Shown: piece by piece, positions 1 through 8,975 of the stretch
Layout of the letters: every line of letters starts with the position of its first letter
Numbering within the stretch: position 1 is the first letter of the stretch
From: an uncultured Christensenella sp.
GTDB taxonomy: Bacteria; Bacillota; Clostridia; Christensenellales; Borkfalkiaceae
DNA length: 64,000 bases
Assembly (NCBI GenBank): GCA_910578195.1
Contig: CAJTOY010000003.1
Span: forward strand, 186,001-250,000
Reading direction: 5' to 3'
The notes under the pieces: generated by a model
Told to the model about the DNA's origin: nothing
The model's input: only the letters and a program-made list of their open reading frames with translations
Databases searched by the model: none
Position numbers and translations under genes: made by a program

Positions 1-7
1 GTGGCTA

Positions 8-571
8 ATGGAAGACATTTATGTAACTCAAAAAAAATACCACATTATTTATGCTGATCCGCCATGGGCATATTTATGGGGTAAAGGGAAGGACGGCGGT
101 CATTTCGCTCCAGAAAAACATTATCCTACTATGACAACGGAAGAGATTGGTAAATTGGATATTCGTCGAATCGCTGATAAAAATTGCGCGTTGTTTCTGT
201 GGACAACGATGCCGTGTTTACCTGATGCGATAACTGTATTGAGAGCGTGGGGATTTAAATACAAAACCTGTGCATTTGTCTGGGTAAAAACTAAAAAGAA
301 CGGCGAGCCGCTTGCTGGTATGGGCAGTTATACGAAGTCCAATGCAGAGATTTGTTTACTTGCAATGCGCGGACATATTAAAAGCGTGGATAAAACGGTA
401 CGGCAAATCGTAATGCATCCACGTTTGGGACACTCCGTCAAGCCGCCCGTTATAAGAGATAGGATAGTGCAGTTATTTGGCGATTTGCCACGAATTGAAT
501 TGTTCGCAAGACAGAAGACGCAAGGATGGGATTGTTGGGGTAACGACAAAAATTTATTAGGAGGTGATTAA
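8..571 (+). CDS. MT-A70 family adenine N6-methyltransferase (orphan)
   Basis: This 187-residue protein should transfer a methyl group from S-adenosylmethionine to N6 of adenine. The catalytic DPPW motif is at residues 17-20, a conserved MHPRLGHS segment follows near residue 136, and the C-terminus has the family-typical ELFAR...GWDCWGN ending. Length fits the short phage and mobile-element MT-A70 proteins. No restriction endonuclease lies beside it, so it is probably a solitary modifier, perhaps protecting transferred DNA; that role is inference. It ends three bases before the VirB6-like gene and is probably co-transcribed with it. The window starts only seven bases upstream, so its ribosome binding site cannot be judged and an earlier start is possible. 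Confidence 0.85.
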   Translation: MEDIYVTQKKYHIIYADPPWAYLWGKGKDGGHFAPEKHYPTMTTEEIGKLDIRRIADKNCALFLWTTMPCLPDAITVLRAWGFKYKTCAFVWVKTKKNGEPLAGMGSYTKSNAEICLLAMRGHIKSVDKTVRQIVMHPRLGHSVKPPVIRDRIVQLFGDLPRIELFARQKTQGWDCWGNDKNLLGGD

Positions 572-574
572 AAT

Positions 575-2662
575 ATGTTAGACTGGATATTTGATGGAAT
601 AGTCGGTTGGGTAAGTAGTGTCGTGACAAAACTTATGGACGCTGTTTCAGGTTTGTTTCTCGGAGCACTTGGCACGGATATGACCGCTATGGAAGAATAT
701 TTTCCGTTTGTATCTAAAGCGTTCACGATAATTCAGTTTACCGCGTGGACGCTTTTATTCTTGATAACAATCTGGAAAATGTTCCGAGCATTTGGCGGTC
801 CTATAACGGAAGCAGAAAATCCGCTTACGCTTTTGATGCGTGCAGTTGTTTTTGCTTTGCTTATTGGTTTTGCAAAACCGGTGTTCTTATATGTATTAAA
901 GATAGCGCGTGCGCCTTATACTGCGTTAATGGATGTAACGATGGGAGCGGAAGACTTTACTTTTGCGGGGATAGAATCGGTATTACGAAGCGGTCTTATT
1001 TCGGTCGCAGCTGGTACATCGATAGTCGGTTCATTGCTTGTAATAATTCTCATGATTGCATTAGGATGGAATTACTTCAAACTCTTGCTCGAGGTCGTTG
1101 AGCGGTATGTTGTTGTCGGTGTTCTTTGCTATACATCGCCTTTGGCTTATGCGTTGGGCGCATCTAAGGATACGAGTCAAGTCTTCAGGTCGTGGTGCCG
1201 AATGGTAGGTTCACAGTTATTGTTGCTTGTAATGAACGTTTGGTTCTTGCGAGCTTTTAACAGTTCAGTTGGACAATACTTGGGTTCCGGTGGAGCATTA
1301 TCAAACGGACACGGCAGTGTGTTTTTATGGCTGTTTTGTGCATTAGCGTTTTTAAAGGTTGCTCAACGCTTTGACTCTTACCTTGCATCAATCGGCTTGA
1401 ATGTAGCCCAAACGGGTTCTGGACTTGGAATGGAATTATTAGTGGCGTCTCGCGTCGTTATGGGCGGCTTGGGCGGTTTCCGCAGTGCAGGTAGTGTATT
1501 CCGTGGCGGTGGTGGCGGAGCAGGCGGCGTCGGTGGTATCGGAGGATTTACAAGTAAAATTATGGATAGATTTAAAGGTAACTCATACATTCGTGACGCA
1601 GTCGTGCAAGGCGGAGTTAGAATGGGCGCAGGCGGACCACTCGGGTTTATCGGAAGAGCATTCGGAGGTTTTGCCGCCAAAAACGGTGCAACACTCAATG
1701 GTGATTCTATTTCATCGGTAGCAAACAGAGCGCCAAATCAGTCTGGAGGAATCGCAGGAAATATCGCAGACCGAAGTTTGGGGAATTATCTTCCAAACTT
1801 AAAGGGTAAATCTTTAAGTGGTACGCAGATTACCGGCGGAAAAATAGCAACAACAGCAACAGGAGCCGACGGAAGAACGTCGTCAATAAGTTTATACAAT
1901 GCAAGTCAGTTTGAGAAACCCAACTCGCCGCACTCAGTCGTAACGGCATCAGACGGAAGCCAGTGGTATCAAATGGCGAGCGGTAGCGGAGCAAGCGAAT
2001 TCTTCGGAACTCCCAATTTTACGGGAGCTGCAAACGAAGCTGGGCAAGTTTCCGCAACGTTCCCGAGTGCTGAAGAAGGAACGAGCCTTCGAACTGTTGG
2101 GGACGGAGTTCTCGAAGCAAGCAGCTCTTCGGGTAACTCATTATGGTATAGCGGCGCATATTTCGACGAACCAGAAGCACCGCATACTGTAATGCAAGAT
2201 TCGAACGGAGTTGACTGGTATGCGATGAATCCGAATGCAGAACCGCCTGCGTTTGAAGCTGGGGATGGCGCTGGCGAATACAATTGTGCGCAGTTTAAGC
2301 AATTTATGCCCGGCTATGAACAAGATATATCGTCGGTCAATTTCTCTGGCAGTCAGGAAGGGCATTTTGAAGTTCGACATGATGACGGTTCGGGAACGGC
2401 ATTCTATGATGCAACACGTTACGAAACGCCTCGCGGCGACTACAATACATATGAAGATGCGAGAGGAAGTCAGTGGTACGCGGTTCACGGTGATCCTGCA
2501 GTAGAGCGCAGACCTGTGTATGAAGACGGAAAAGCCGTTTATGACGGTGAAAACGTAAGAACAGTGCAGACAGAAACAGTGCGCTACCGTGCAACACCTA
2601 ACAAATTTGGCGAACCGCATAGCAGAAACAATAGCGAAAGCCATGCGCCGAAACGCAAATAG
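575..2662 (+). CDS. VirB6/TrbL-like conjugation channel protein with repeated C-terminal tail
   Basis: A 695-residue polytopic membrane protein. About six or more hydrophobic segments occupy residues 1-310, as in VirB6/TrbL inner-membrane channel subunits of type IV secretion systems. A Gly-rich linker (about 310-400) follows. The soluble tail holds three related units of about 28 residues at about 440-466, 523-550 and 609-637, each with an aromatic/acidic start, a P-H or N-T centre and an ending like GSQWYQM, GVDWYAM or GSQWYAV. Position directly upstream of PrgI-like and VirB4-like genes supports the channel role. The RBS GGAGGTGATT precedes the ATG. The repeated tail is not something I associate with VirB6; it may sit outside the membrane or in the cytoplasm. 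Confidence 0.75.
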   Translation: MLDWIFDGIVGWVSSVVTKLMDAVSGLFLGALGTDMTAMEEYFPFVSKAFTIIQFTAWTLLFLITIWKMFRAFGGPITEAENPLTLLMRAVVFALLIGFAKPVFLYVLKIARAPYTALMDVTMGAEDFTFAGIESVLRSGLISVAAGTSIVGSLLVIILMIALGWNYFKLLLEVVERYVVVGVLCYTSPLAYALGASKDTSQVFRSWCRMVGSQLLLLVMNVWFLRAFNSSVGQYLGSGGALSNGHGSVFLWLFCALAFLKVAQRFDSYLASIGLNVAQTGSGLGMELLVASRVVMGGLGGFRSAGSVFRGGGGGAGGVGGIGGFTSKIMDRFKGNSYIRDAVVQGGVRMGAGGPLGFIGRAFGGFAAKNGATLNGDSISSVANRAPNQSGGIAGNIADRSLGNYLPNLKGKSLSGTQITGGKIATTATGADGRTSSISLYNASQFEKPNSPHSVVTASDGSQWYQMASGSGASEFFGTPNFTGAANEAGQVSATFPSAEEGTSLRTVGDGVLEASSSSGNSLWYSGAYFDEPEAPHTVMQDSNGVDWYAMNPNAEPPAFEAGDGAGEYNCAQFKQFMPGYEQDISSVNFSGSQEGHFEVRHDDGSGTAFYDATRYETPRGDYNTYEDARGSQWYAVHGDPAVERRPVYEDGKAVYDGENVRTVQTETVRYRATPNKFGEPHSRNNSESHAPKRK

Positions 2663-2677
2663 AAGGAGGTGTGAACA

Positions 2678-3598
2678 ATGTCGGAACCTATGAAACAACA
2701 AGCGGGTGACGGGAAAGACAACTATGGCCAAGCGGCAAAGCAAATGGCGAACGCAGCTAAACAAGTGGGGAAGCAAACCGCACAAAAAGCGGCGGCAAAA
2801 GGAGTTGAAGCAACTGTTAACGCCGCAACCGCAACGGTGAAAGCCGGGGCAACAGCGGGTAAAGTAGCGGCAAATATAGCTGCCGGTACCGCGGCTGGCG
2901 GCCCTTGGGGAGCAATAATTTCCGCTGCATGGTCGATGCGGCATACGCTTTTTAAGGTGCTAATAAGCATCTGCTTGGTGGTCGTTTTCATTGTAGTAAC
3001 GGTAATTTCGCTTCCTGCTATAATTTTTGATAGCATATTTGGGCTGTCGGATGATTACTCCGGCAGCTCTCTTAATGCTGCTTACTCGGATCTATCTACT
3101 AGCGTTAATCAAACGATTGTCGAAGGACATCAATATGCGCTCGATAAGGTTAATTCAATAATCGAAGAAGGTGGATATGACTACGGAAGGTCTATGGATG
3201 CACTCGAAGATAATTCTAATGCCGATTACGACGTATGTTATGCGTTGGCCGTATATTCGGCATCGATGCAACAGATCGGTGTTAGCGCAGACAATATGGT
3301 CTATAAAATGCGAAGCGTAATAGATCAGATGTTTGTCGTTACATATGAGGTATTACAGGTCGAAATCCCGATTATATCCGATTTATTGGAGATTATCGGG
3401 ACTGAACTTATAAGTTTTGTCAAATGTGTTATTCAGCCTTTTGATAACAGCTTTTTCCTTAGTGCGTTTGGCGTTGATGTCAATGCCAAGTACGGAGAAT
3501 TTGATATTACCTACGGTGAGGCGATTGATTTTATGACGCAGTCGCTTAAACTTACGCTTGAAGGAGAGGCCGATTATTATAAACTGGAGGGAACGTAA
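2678..3598 (+). CDS. Conjugation-operon membrane protein, Ala-rich N-terminus, unknown function
   Basis: 306 residues. The first 90 residues are Ala/Lys/Gln-rich and look helical or disordered. One strong membrane segment lies at about 93-118 (ISICLVVVFIVVTVISLPA). The remaining 190 residues form a soluble, acidic domain with no motif I recognise. In related elements this slot, between the VirB6-like and PrgI-like genes, often carries a membrane-anchored peptidoglycan hydrolase, but I see no NlpC/P60 or lysozyme catalytic pattern, so that role is not supported. The stop codon overlaps the ATG of the next gene, which implies translational coupling. RBS GAAGGAGGTG precedes the start. Confidence 0.7.
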   Translation: MSEPMKQQAGDGKDNYGQAAKQMANAAKQVGKQTAQKAAAKGVEATVNAATATVKAGATAGKVAANIAAGTAAGGPWGAIISAAWSMRHTLFKVLISICLVVVFIVVTVISLPAIIFDSIFGLSDDYSGSSLNAAYSDLSTSVNQTIVEGHQYALDKVNSIIEEGGYDYGRSMDALEDNSNADYDVCYALAVYSASMQQIGVSADNMVYKMRSVIDQMFVVTYEVLQVEIPIISDLLEIIGTELISFVKCVIQPFDNSFFLSAFGVDVNAKYGEFDITYGEAIDFMTQSLKLTLEGEADYYKLEGT

Positions 3599-3933
3599 TG
3601 GACGAAAAAGAAACAGAAAATATATATGCAATCCCCGCAAACTATACGGATTCGGGAAAAATACTTGGCGGAATGTTATCGCTGAGAAACGTATTTGAAG
3701 CACTTGTGTTGGTGCTCATTTTTGGTTTTATAGAACTGAAACTGATACCGATGCAGGACACGGTGCGCATTGTAATAATGGTTGTAACACTGTTACCGAT
3801 TGCACTTGTTGCTCTTATGGGCATAGACGGAGAATCGTTATTTCAGTACATAGGTCACGTATTCAAATTTGTGAGGCATCGCAGACGTTTACACTTTAAG
3901 AAGATAGGAGGCAATCGTGAAGTTAAAAGGTAA
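3598..3933 (+). CDS. PrgI/VirB3-like type IV secretion membrane protein
   Basis: 111 residues with two hydrophobic helices (about 29-50 and 56-73) after a short N-terminus starting MDEKETENIYAIPANY, then a basic tail. Size, two-helix layout and position immediately before a VirB4-like ATPase match the PrgI family of Gram-positive conjugation systems, the counterpart of VirB3, which docks VirB4 at the membrane. The ATG overlaps the end of the previous gene and the 3' end overlaps the GTG start of the VirB4-like gene, so the three are probably translated together. Sequence similarity was judged by eye only. Confidence 0.7.
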   Translation: MDEKETENIYAIPANYTDSGKILGGMLSLRNVFEALVLVLIFGFIELKLIPMQDTVRIVIMVVTLLPIALVALMGIDGESLFQYIGHVFKFVRHRRRLHFKKIGGNREVKR

Positions 3934-6409
3934 ATCAATTCAGGAATTCATTCCTATACGGCGTATCAATCACGGTATCATTGAAACAACGGATAACCGT
4001 TATGTCAAGATACTTGAAATTGAGCCCATCAATTTTATGCTGCGTTCTGCAGAAGAACAGTCCGGAATCATCTCGACGTTTGCGAGCTGGTTAAAGATTT
4101 CGCCGATCAAAATGCAGTTCAAAAGTATCACCCGAAGAGCGGATTCGGATAAACATATTGCTTTGCTAAAAGAAGATATCGAACGTGAAGACAACGAACG
4201 GTGCAAAACTCTTGGCGAAGGATATATACAGCTAATAAAAGACGTTGGGAACAGAGAAGCGCTTACAAGGCGCTTCTTTTTAATATTCCAGTATGATTCG
4301 CAAAGTGCGCTCGGCGAAGAAATTGGAAAGATTTACGGTGCCTTGCAGACGGTAGAACAAAATGCACGTGCATATTTTACTCTGTGCGGCAACTCGATTT
4401 TGCAACCGCATGACGCAGACGAGGCGGTATCCGAAATACTCTATATGTTCTTCAATCATCGGTCTTGCGTCGATGAACCTTTTTCTACGAGAGTGGATAG
4501 GGTTGTATTCGATACGATGATGAGTGAAGGAAAAATACTCGGTAAAGATCTCGTACCCGAAATTCCGGTGACAAACTTTATTGCGCCGAGGGGATTGGAC
4601 TTATCGCACATTGCCTATGTGGTTATGGACGGAAGATACTATTCGTTCCTGTACATAAAGGGTGACGGTTATCCAAGTAAGGTTCGAGCGGGCTGGATGT
4701 CAATGCTCGTAAATGCCGGAGAAGGCATAGACGTTGACGTTTTTCTTACCCGTGAAAACCGTGGAAAAACAATAGACAAAGTTGCGCAAAGAATTCGATT
4801 GAACCGTACAAAGCTCAAGGGAACGCAGGATACAAGCAGCAACTTCGAGGAGCTAACGAACTCGATTCAGGCGGGCTATTACATTAAAAACGGCATTGCG
4901 AACAACAATGAGGATCTGTTCTATATGTCCATTTTCATATCGGTATCCGCTAAGACTTATGATGAGCTGGTATGGCGCAGACAGCAAATTACCGACTTTC
5001 TGAAGTCTATGGATATCTACGTTTCGGACTGCCGGTTCAGGCAAGAACAGGCTTTGAAATCGGTAATGCCGTTTGCACAAATCGAACAGACGCTTGAGAG
5101 GAAGTCAAGGAGAAATGTTCTCACGGGTGGGGCAGCATCAACTTATATGTTTACGAGCTTCGAGATGTCGGACGATTCGGGCGTGTTGCTCGGCGTCAAT
5201 CAGCACAATAATTCACTATGCATCGTAGACTTGTTCAACACGAAAAAGAATAAGAATGCGAACCTTAATCTTATAGGGACAAGCGGCGCAGGCAAGACCT
5301 TCACGTTGCAGCTTTTAGCACTGCGAATGCGTATGCGCGGGATACAGTGTTTTACGATTGCTCCGATAAAAGGACACGAATTCAGAAGAGCCTGTAATCG
5401 TATCGGTGGCAGCTTTATCAGCCTTGCTCCCGGTTCGCCGCACAGCATAAATATAATGGAAATCAGGCATACGATAACGCCTGAAATGCAGTTGATTGAC
5501 GAAATTGATTATTCTGAAAACGAGTCACTTCTGGCGCGTAAAATCCAGCAGTTGATGATATTTTTTTCGCTACTAATGCCTGATATGTCCTACGAAGAAG
5601 AACAAATTTTAGACGAAGCTTTAATAAAAACTTATGAGGATTTTGGTATTACTCACGATAACTCGTCGCTCTATGAAGATGTTTCTGCAACCCTGCCGAA
5701 GATGAAAGTTATGCCAATACTCGGCGACTTGCAAAAGCGTCTTAAGGACAACAATGCAGCTTATCGAATTGGCGTAATATTGAGCCGTTTTGTCAGCGGT
5801 TCGGCGCAGTCGTTCAACAAACAAACGAATGTAGACTTATCGAACAAATACATTGTTCTTGATTTGTCTGAACTAAAAGGTAAGCTCTTGCCAGTTGGAA
5901 TGATGATTGCGCTCGACTATGTTTGGGACAATATCAAGTCTGACAGGACTCAAAAGAAGGCGGTCTTGATTGATGAAATATGGCAGCTTGTAGGCGCGTC
6001 ATCCAACAAAATGGCGGCAGATTTTTGCTTGACTATCTTCAAAACCATACGTGGATTCGGCGGTGCTGCTATTTCTGCAACTCAGGATTTGTCGGATTTT
6101 TTCGGTTTAGACGACGGCAAATACGGACGTGCTATCATCAATAACAGCCAGAATAAAATTATTCTTAATCTCGAACCGGATGAAGCAAAGTATGTTCAGG
6201 ACATACTCAAATTAACCAAAACTGAAATCCAAGCGGTAATGCGTTTTGAACGCGGCGAGGCACTTATTTGTGCGAACAATAACAAGGTCCCTGTGGTAAT
6301 TAAGGCGTCAAAAACGGAGAAAGATATGATTACAACCGACCGTGCGGAGCTTGAGAATCTACTCCGCGAGAAACAGAAAATACAAAGTGAGGGCGATGAA
6401 AGCGGATAA
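3917..6409 (+). CDS. VirB4-like conjugation ATPase
   Basis: 830 residues; the ATPase that powers type IV secretion assembly and transport at the membrane. The Walker A motif GTSGAGKT is at about residue 454, and a Walker B segment AVLIDEIWQL lies near 681, followed by the RGFGG and SATQDLSDFF region typical of TraE/VirB4 proteins. The N-terminal 400 residues match the VirB4 N-domain by position and length. The start is GTG at 3917, 7 bases after an AGGAGG site and inside the 3' end of the PrgI-like gene. Length is normal for Gram-positive VirB4 proteins, and the gene looks intact. Confidence 0.92.
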   Translation: MKLKGKSIQEFIPIRRINHGIIETTDNRYVKILEIEPINFMLRSAEEQSGIISTFASWLKISPIKMQFKSITRRADSDKHIALLKEDIEREDNERCKTLGEGYIQLIKDVGNREALTRRFFLIFQYDSQSALGEEIGKIYGALQTVEQNARAYFTLCGNSILQPHDADEAVSEILYMFFNHRSCVDEPFSTRVDRVVFDTMMSEGKILGKDLVPEIPVTNFIAPRGLDLSHIAYVVMDGRYYSFLYIKGDGYPSKVRAGWMSMLVNAGEGIDVDVFLTRENRGKTIDKVAQRIRLNRTKLKGTQDTSSNFEELTNSIQAGYYIKNGIANNNEDLFYMSIFISVSAKTYDELVWRRQQITDFLKSMDIYVSDCRFRQEQALKSVMPFAQIEQTLERKSRRNVLTGGAASTYMFTSFEMSDDSGVLLGVNQHNNSLCIVDLFNTKKNKNANLNLIGTSGAGKTFTLQLLALRMRMRGIQCFTIAPIKGHEFRRACNRIGGSFISLAPGSPHSINIMEIRHTITPEMQLIDEIDYSENESLLARKIQQLMIFFSLLMPDMSYEEEQILDEALIKTYEDFGITHDNSSLYEDVSATLPKMKVMPILGDLQKRLKDNNAAYRIGVILSRFVSGSAQSFNKQTNVDLSNKYIVLDLSELKGKLLPVGMMIALDYVWDNIKSDRTQKKAVLIDEIWQLVGASSNKMAADFCLTIFKTIRGFGGAAISATQDLSDFFGLDDGKYGRAIINNSQNKIILNLEPDEAKYVQDILKLTKTEIQAVMRFERGEALICANNNKVPVVIKASKTEKDMITTDRAELENLLREKQKIQSEGDESG

Positions 6410-6435
6410 AAAGCGAGAGCAAAGGAGGTGAAAAC

Positions 6436-6972
6436 ATGCTTTTACAAGACGAAATACACGTTGTAAAATGGCTATCACAGTACGGCGCATTGCCAAAATC
6501 ACAGATTATGCGAATGCTACAAAAGCCAAAAAATACTGCAGAAAAGATATTAAAAAATTTAAAACGAGAGGCAATGATAGCTGATGTCAGCGGTGGATAT
6601 TATCTTGGGTTAGATTCGTTGTGCCGTCCTGACCAGCGGACGATTATGGCTGTTTGGGTACTGCTGAAATTTATAGAATTAGTAGATCCGATGGCACATT
6701 ATTCGGCGGTATATCCGTCACAACTGTTCTTTCTCAAAGAGAACAATGGTTATGAAATTGTCGTTTTGTACGAAGGTGAGGAGAATCTTTTGAGACTTTT
6801 ACAACCATCGGAAGACTTAAAATATATCATTGTTCTTCCCGTTATTTCAATGGTAGAGCAGCTTAAATTGCCCAAGGCTCCGTGCATTTTTGCGACCGTT
6901 GACTATCGTGGAAACGATGAACCCGAAGTAACATTTTATTCTCAGGAGGATATAAATCATGCAAAAAAGTAA
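6436..6972 (+). CDS. Conjugation-operon winged-helix-like protein (possibly DUF5697)
   Basis: 178 residues. The first 60 (LLQDEIHVVKWLSQYGALPK onward) read as a winged-helix: helix, short turn, an RMLQKP recognition-like helix, then a YYLGL wing strand. The rest is mixed alpha/beta without catalytic motifs. I recall a family (DUF5697) in this position of clostridial elements, but I cannot confirm it. RBS AAAGGAGGTG precedes the ATG. The last codons overlap the next gene, whose ATG at 6959 lies inside this frame. A regulatory or DNA-binding role is inference from the N-terminal fold. Confidence 0.65.
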   Translation: MLLQDEIHVVKWLSQYGALPKSQIMRMLQKPKNTAEKILKNLKREAMIADVSGGYYLGLDSLCRPDQRTIMAVWVLLKFIELVDPMAHYSAVYPSQLFFLKENNGYEIVVLYEGEENLLRLLQPSEDLKYIIVLPVISMVEQLKLPKAPCIFATVDYRGNDEPEVTFYSQEDINHAKK

Positions 6973-7642
6973 CCAATTTATCAAGGTGTTAAATCAGCTT
7001 GATGCTAAACTTAATCACGCAAAAACACAGCTTGATGACATGCGCTTTTTCTATGAAAGGGGGCACTTAGAGTATGCGTGCGATAAAGCATTTGATATGG
7101 AAGAGACGGTTGAAAAGGCGACATTGCTTGCTCGTGCGTTGCCTGCATATACTGGCTATCCCAACGCCCCGCATAGGGTTGAAGATATTATTAAAAGTAC
7201 GGTTCTGGTTGAAATCGGTTTTACAGAGCAGGGCTGGTTTTCGGTAAGAATTCCGCTTTTACTGCCTAAGAAAGAAACGGGCAGTACGGATTATATTCGT
7301 AGCTTTCTTTATCCGGCAATGCGCGATTTCTTCAAAGAAAAACAACCCATCAGATATACAGATTGTGTAGTCATTTACAGGCACGTTTATGACCGTCAAA
7401 GACCGGAACGGCAATACAGGGATCACGATAATTTTGAAATCAACTTTGTAACCGACACGGTTGCGATGTATGTTTTGCCCGATGACAATCCCACGGTATG
7501 TACGCATTATTACTGCAGTGCCAAAAGTTCGCTTGAACGCACGGAGGTTTACATAGTACCCAAGGCGGATTTTAAGCAGTGGCTGGATATGGAACCGAAC
7601 ATGCCCGATAAGGGCGTTTTGCTCTATGAAAATAAGCCTTAA
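6959..7642 (+). CDS. Conjugation-operon protein of unknown function (possibly DUF6100)
   Basis: 227 residues, soluble. The N-terminal 60 residues are heptad-like (LDAKLNHAKTQLDDMRFFYE) and probably coiled coil. A conserved-looking LARALPAYTGYP segment follows, then a strand-rich half with HVYDRQRPERQYRDHDN. No catalytic signature is seen. It overlaps the preceding winged-helix-like gene and ends the first conjugation operon: a hairpin cluster with T-runs follows at once. I recall a DUF6100 family at this site of related elements; this is not verified. Confidence 0.65.
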   Translation: MQKSNQFIKVLNQLDAKLNHAKTQLDDMRFFYERGHLEYACDKAFDMEETVEKATLLARALPAYTGYPNAPHRVEDIIKSTVLVEIGFTEQGWFSVRIPLLLPKKETGSTDYIRSFLYPAMRDFFKEKQPIRYTDCVVIYRHVYDRQRPERQYRDHDNFEINFVTDTVAMYVLPDDNPTVCTHYYCSAKSSLERTEVYIVPKADFKQWLDMEPNMPDKGVLLYENKP

Positions 7643-7655
7643 ATCGCAAAAAAAG

Positions 7656-7770
7656 AGGGGTAAAAATGAAGTTCTGGCTTTGTCAAAAATTACCCCTGTT
7701 TTTTTCGCTCTCTATAGAGGGGCATTTTTTTGAAAAATTTGCGCCAATGAGAGCAGTCTGTTGGCGCAAA
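7656..7770 (+). terminator. Terminator cluster with overlapping alternative hairpins
   Basis: AGGGGTAA (7656-7663) pairs with TTACCCCT (7690-7697) and is followed by a run of eight T. The same CCCCT can instead pair with AGGGG at 7718-7722, which is followed by seven T. A third hairpin, TTTGCGCCAA/TTGGCGCAAA (7738-7747/7761-7770), lies 30 bases before the next start codon. The first two are mutually exclusive, so this may be an attenuator and not just a terminator. Confidence 0.65.
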
Positions 7771-7799
7771 AATTCTCACAACACTTTGCGAGGTGAAAT

Positions 7800-8975
7800 A
7801 TGATTTCTTTCCGCACGGGCAGTCATCTGCACCGTCTCATAACACTGCTATCGGCAGCTGGAGAATTTCCGACGCAATCACTTTATTTGCTTGGTAATGA
7901 GAAAGAAGTTAAAGAGTTGGTTGCGAAACTTAAACAGCCTCAAACCATACGCAATTCGAAAACGGGTGAAAGCATTTCTTTTGTCAAAGTTGTAAACGTC
8001 TCGGGCAACGGACAACGCAAAACACTTAGGTTGTACAAAAATGCTGTTCCGATACTGAAATGGATAGATGCAGAAGATTACTATATGAGTTCATTTCGGT
8101 CTCACAAATTTTCAGGTGATGAAGAGCATATTGAGCGTAACCATCGAGTGGCTGAAACACTCGCTATGTTTATGGGCGCAGGCTTTGAATTCAGGAAAAA
8201 CAAACTTCCGATTTTGCAGAACGTTGAAATAAGAAAGAAGCAATTTGTTCGTCCGTGTTTTTATACGTCGCGTTGCCTAAAACAAATCGGGATTACAGAA
8301 GCAAACAAAACTAAATTTACGAGAATAGTCGGCGCAGTCCTTGCAGGCAATGATTGCTATGCAGTGTACAATACTAGGAATGCTGTTATGAAGTGGTGTG
8401 GCAACGGCGAGAGTAAGACGCAGTATGGACTTGATGAAGTTATGAGGTTGAATACTGAAATTAGTAGGGTGGGCTCGGCGATACTTTTTGGGGCATCATA
8501 TAAGATCGCCATTGCAACACTTGAAGAAACAGCTCGCAACCAAAAACTTCAATTAAGATTCGATGCGATATACAACTGTATTCACTTCATTCCTTTAAAC
8601 AAAATCGGTATGAGACAGCTTTGCTTGCTTGCCATTCCAAACTGGAAAGAGCAACTGTTGGATTTATTGTTTGAAGATGAGCAGCGCTCTTACGGGCTCG
8701 GTACGTTTGATTATGACGCATACGTTGATGGAGTTTATGTGTTGTCGCATCTGGATAGTGATCTTGGGAAACTCAGACGCTTCAAGGAAGCAATAGAAGA
8801 GGCAATAACAAAACATAGGGGAACCGCAGAGCAATACGAGGTTCTGTGCTTTGAAGACCAAGCCGCTTTTCTAAAAAAGTACCTGAGTGGTCTTGCTAAG
8901 ATTCGGGTACTTAAACGGGAGGACGTAGAAGCTGTACTAAATCTGAAAAGGAGGGATATTTTTGAAGAAGATTAA
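7800..8975 (+). CDS. Conjugation protein of unknown function upstream of coupling protein (possible replication-relaxation family)
   Basis: 391 residues, no membrane segment. The N-terminus (GSHLHRLITLLSAAGEFPTQ, LYLLG) resembles a winged helix, and a basic RSHKFSGDEEHIERNHRVAE segment follows near residue 100. The pattern of an N-terminal winged helix followed by a mixed domain recalls the replication-relaxation family found beside conjugation genes, but I see no decisive motif. The gene overlaps the TTG start of the VirD4-like gene by 14 bases, so the two are coupled. An RBS-like GCGAGGTG lies before the ATG. A role in DNA processing or substrate delivery to the coupling protein is inferred from position. 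Confidence 0.6.
   Translation: MISFRTGSHLHRLITLLSAAGEFPTQSLYLLGNEKEVKELVAKLKQPQTIRNSKTGESISFVKVVNVSGNGQRKTLRLYKNAVPILKWIDAEDYYMSSFRSHKFSGDEEHIERNHRVAETLAMFMGAGFEFRKNKLPILQNVEIRKKQFVRPCFYTSRCLKQIGITEANKTKFTRIVGAVLAGNDCYAVYNTRNAVMKWCGNGESKTQYGLDEVMRLNTEISRVGSAILFGASYKIAIATLEETARNQKLQLRFDAIYNCIHFIPLNKIGMRQLCLLAIPNWKEQLLDLLFEDEQRSYGLGTFDYDAYVDGVYVLSHLDSDLGKLRRFKEAIEEAITKHRGTAEQYEVLCFEDQAAFLKKYLSGLAKIRVLKREDVEAVLNLKRRDIFEED

Noticed and set aside
1378..1698. Antisense Pro-rich ORF
   Set aside because: It is the complement of the Gly-rich linker of the VirB6-like protein and has no signals of its own.
2141..2944. Long antisense ORF (267 aa) over the VirB6 tail and next gene
   Set aside because: It is Cys/Arg/His-rich with no RBS and mirrors two well-supported + strand genes.
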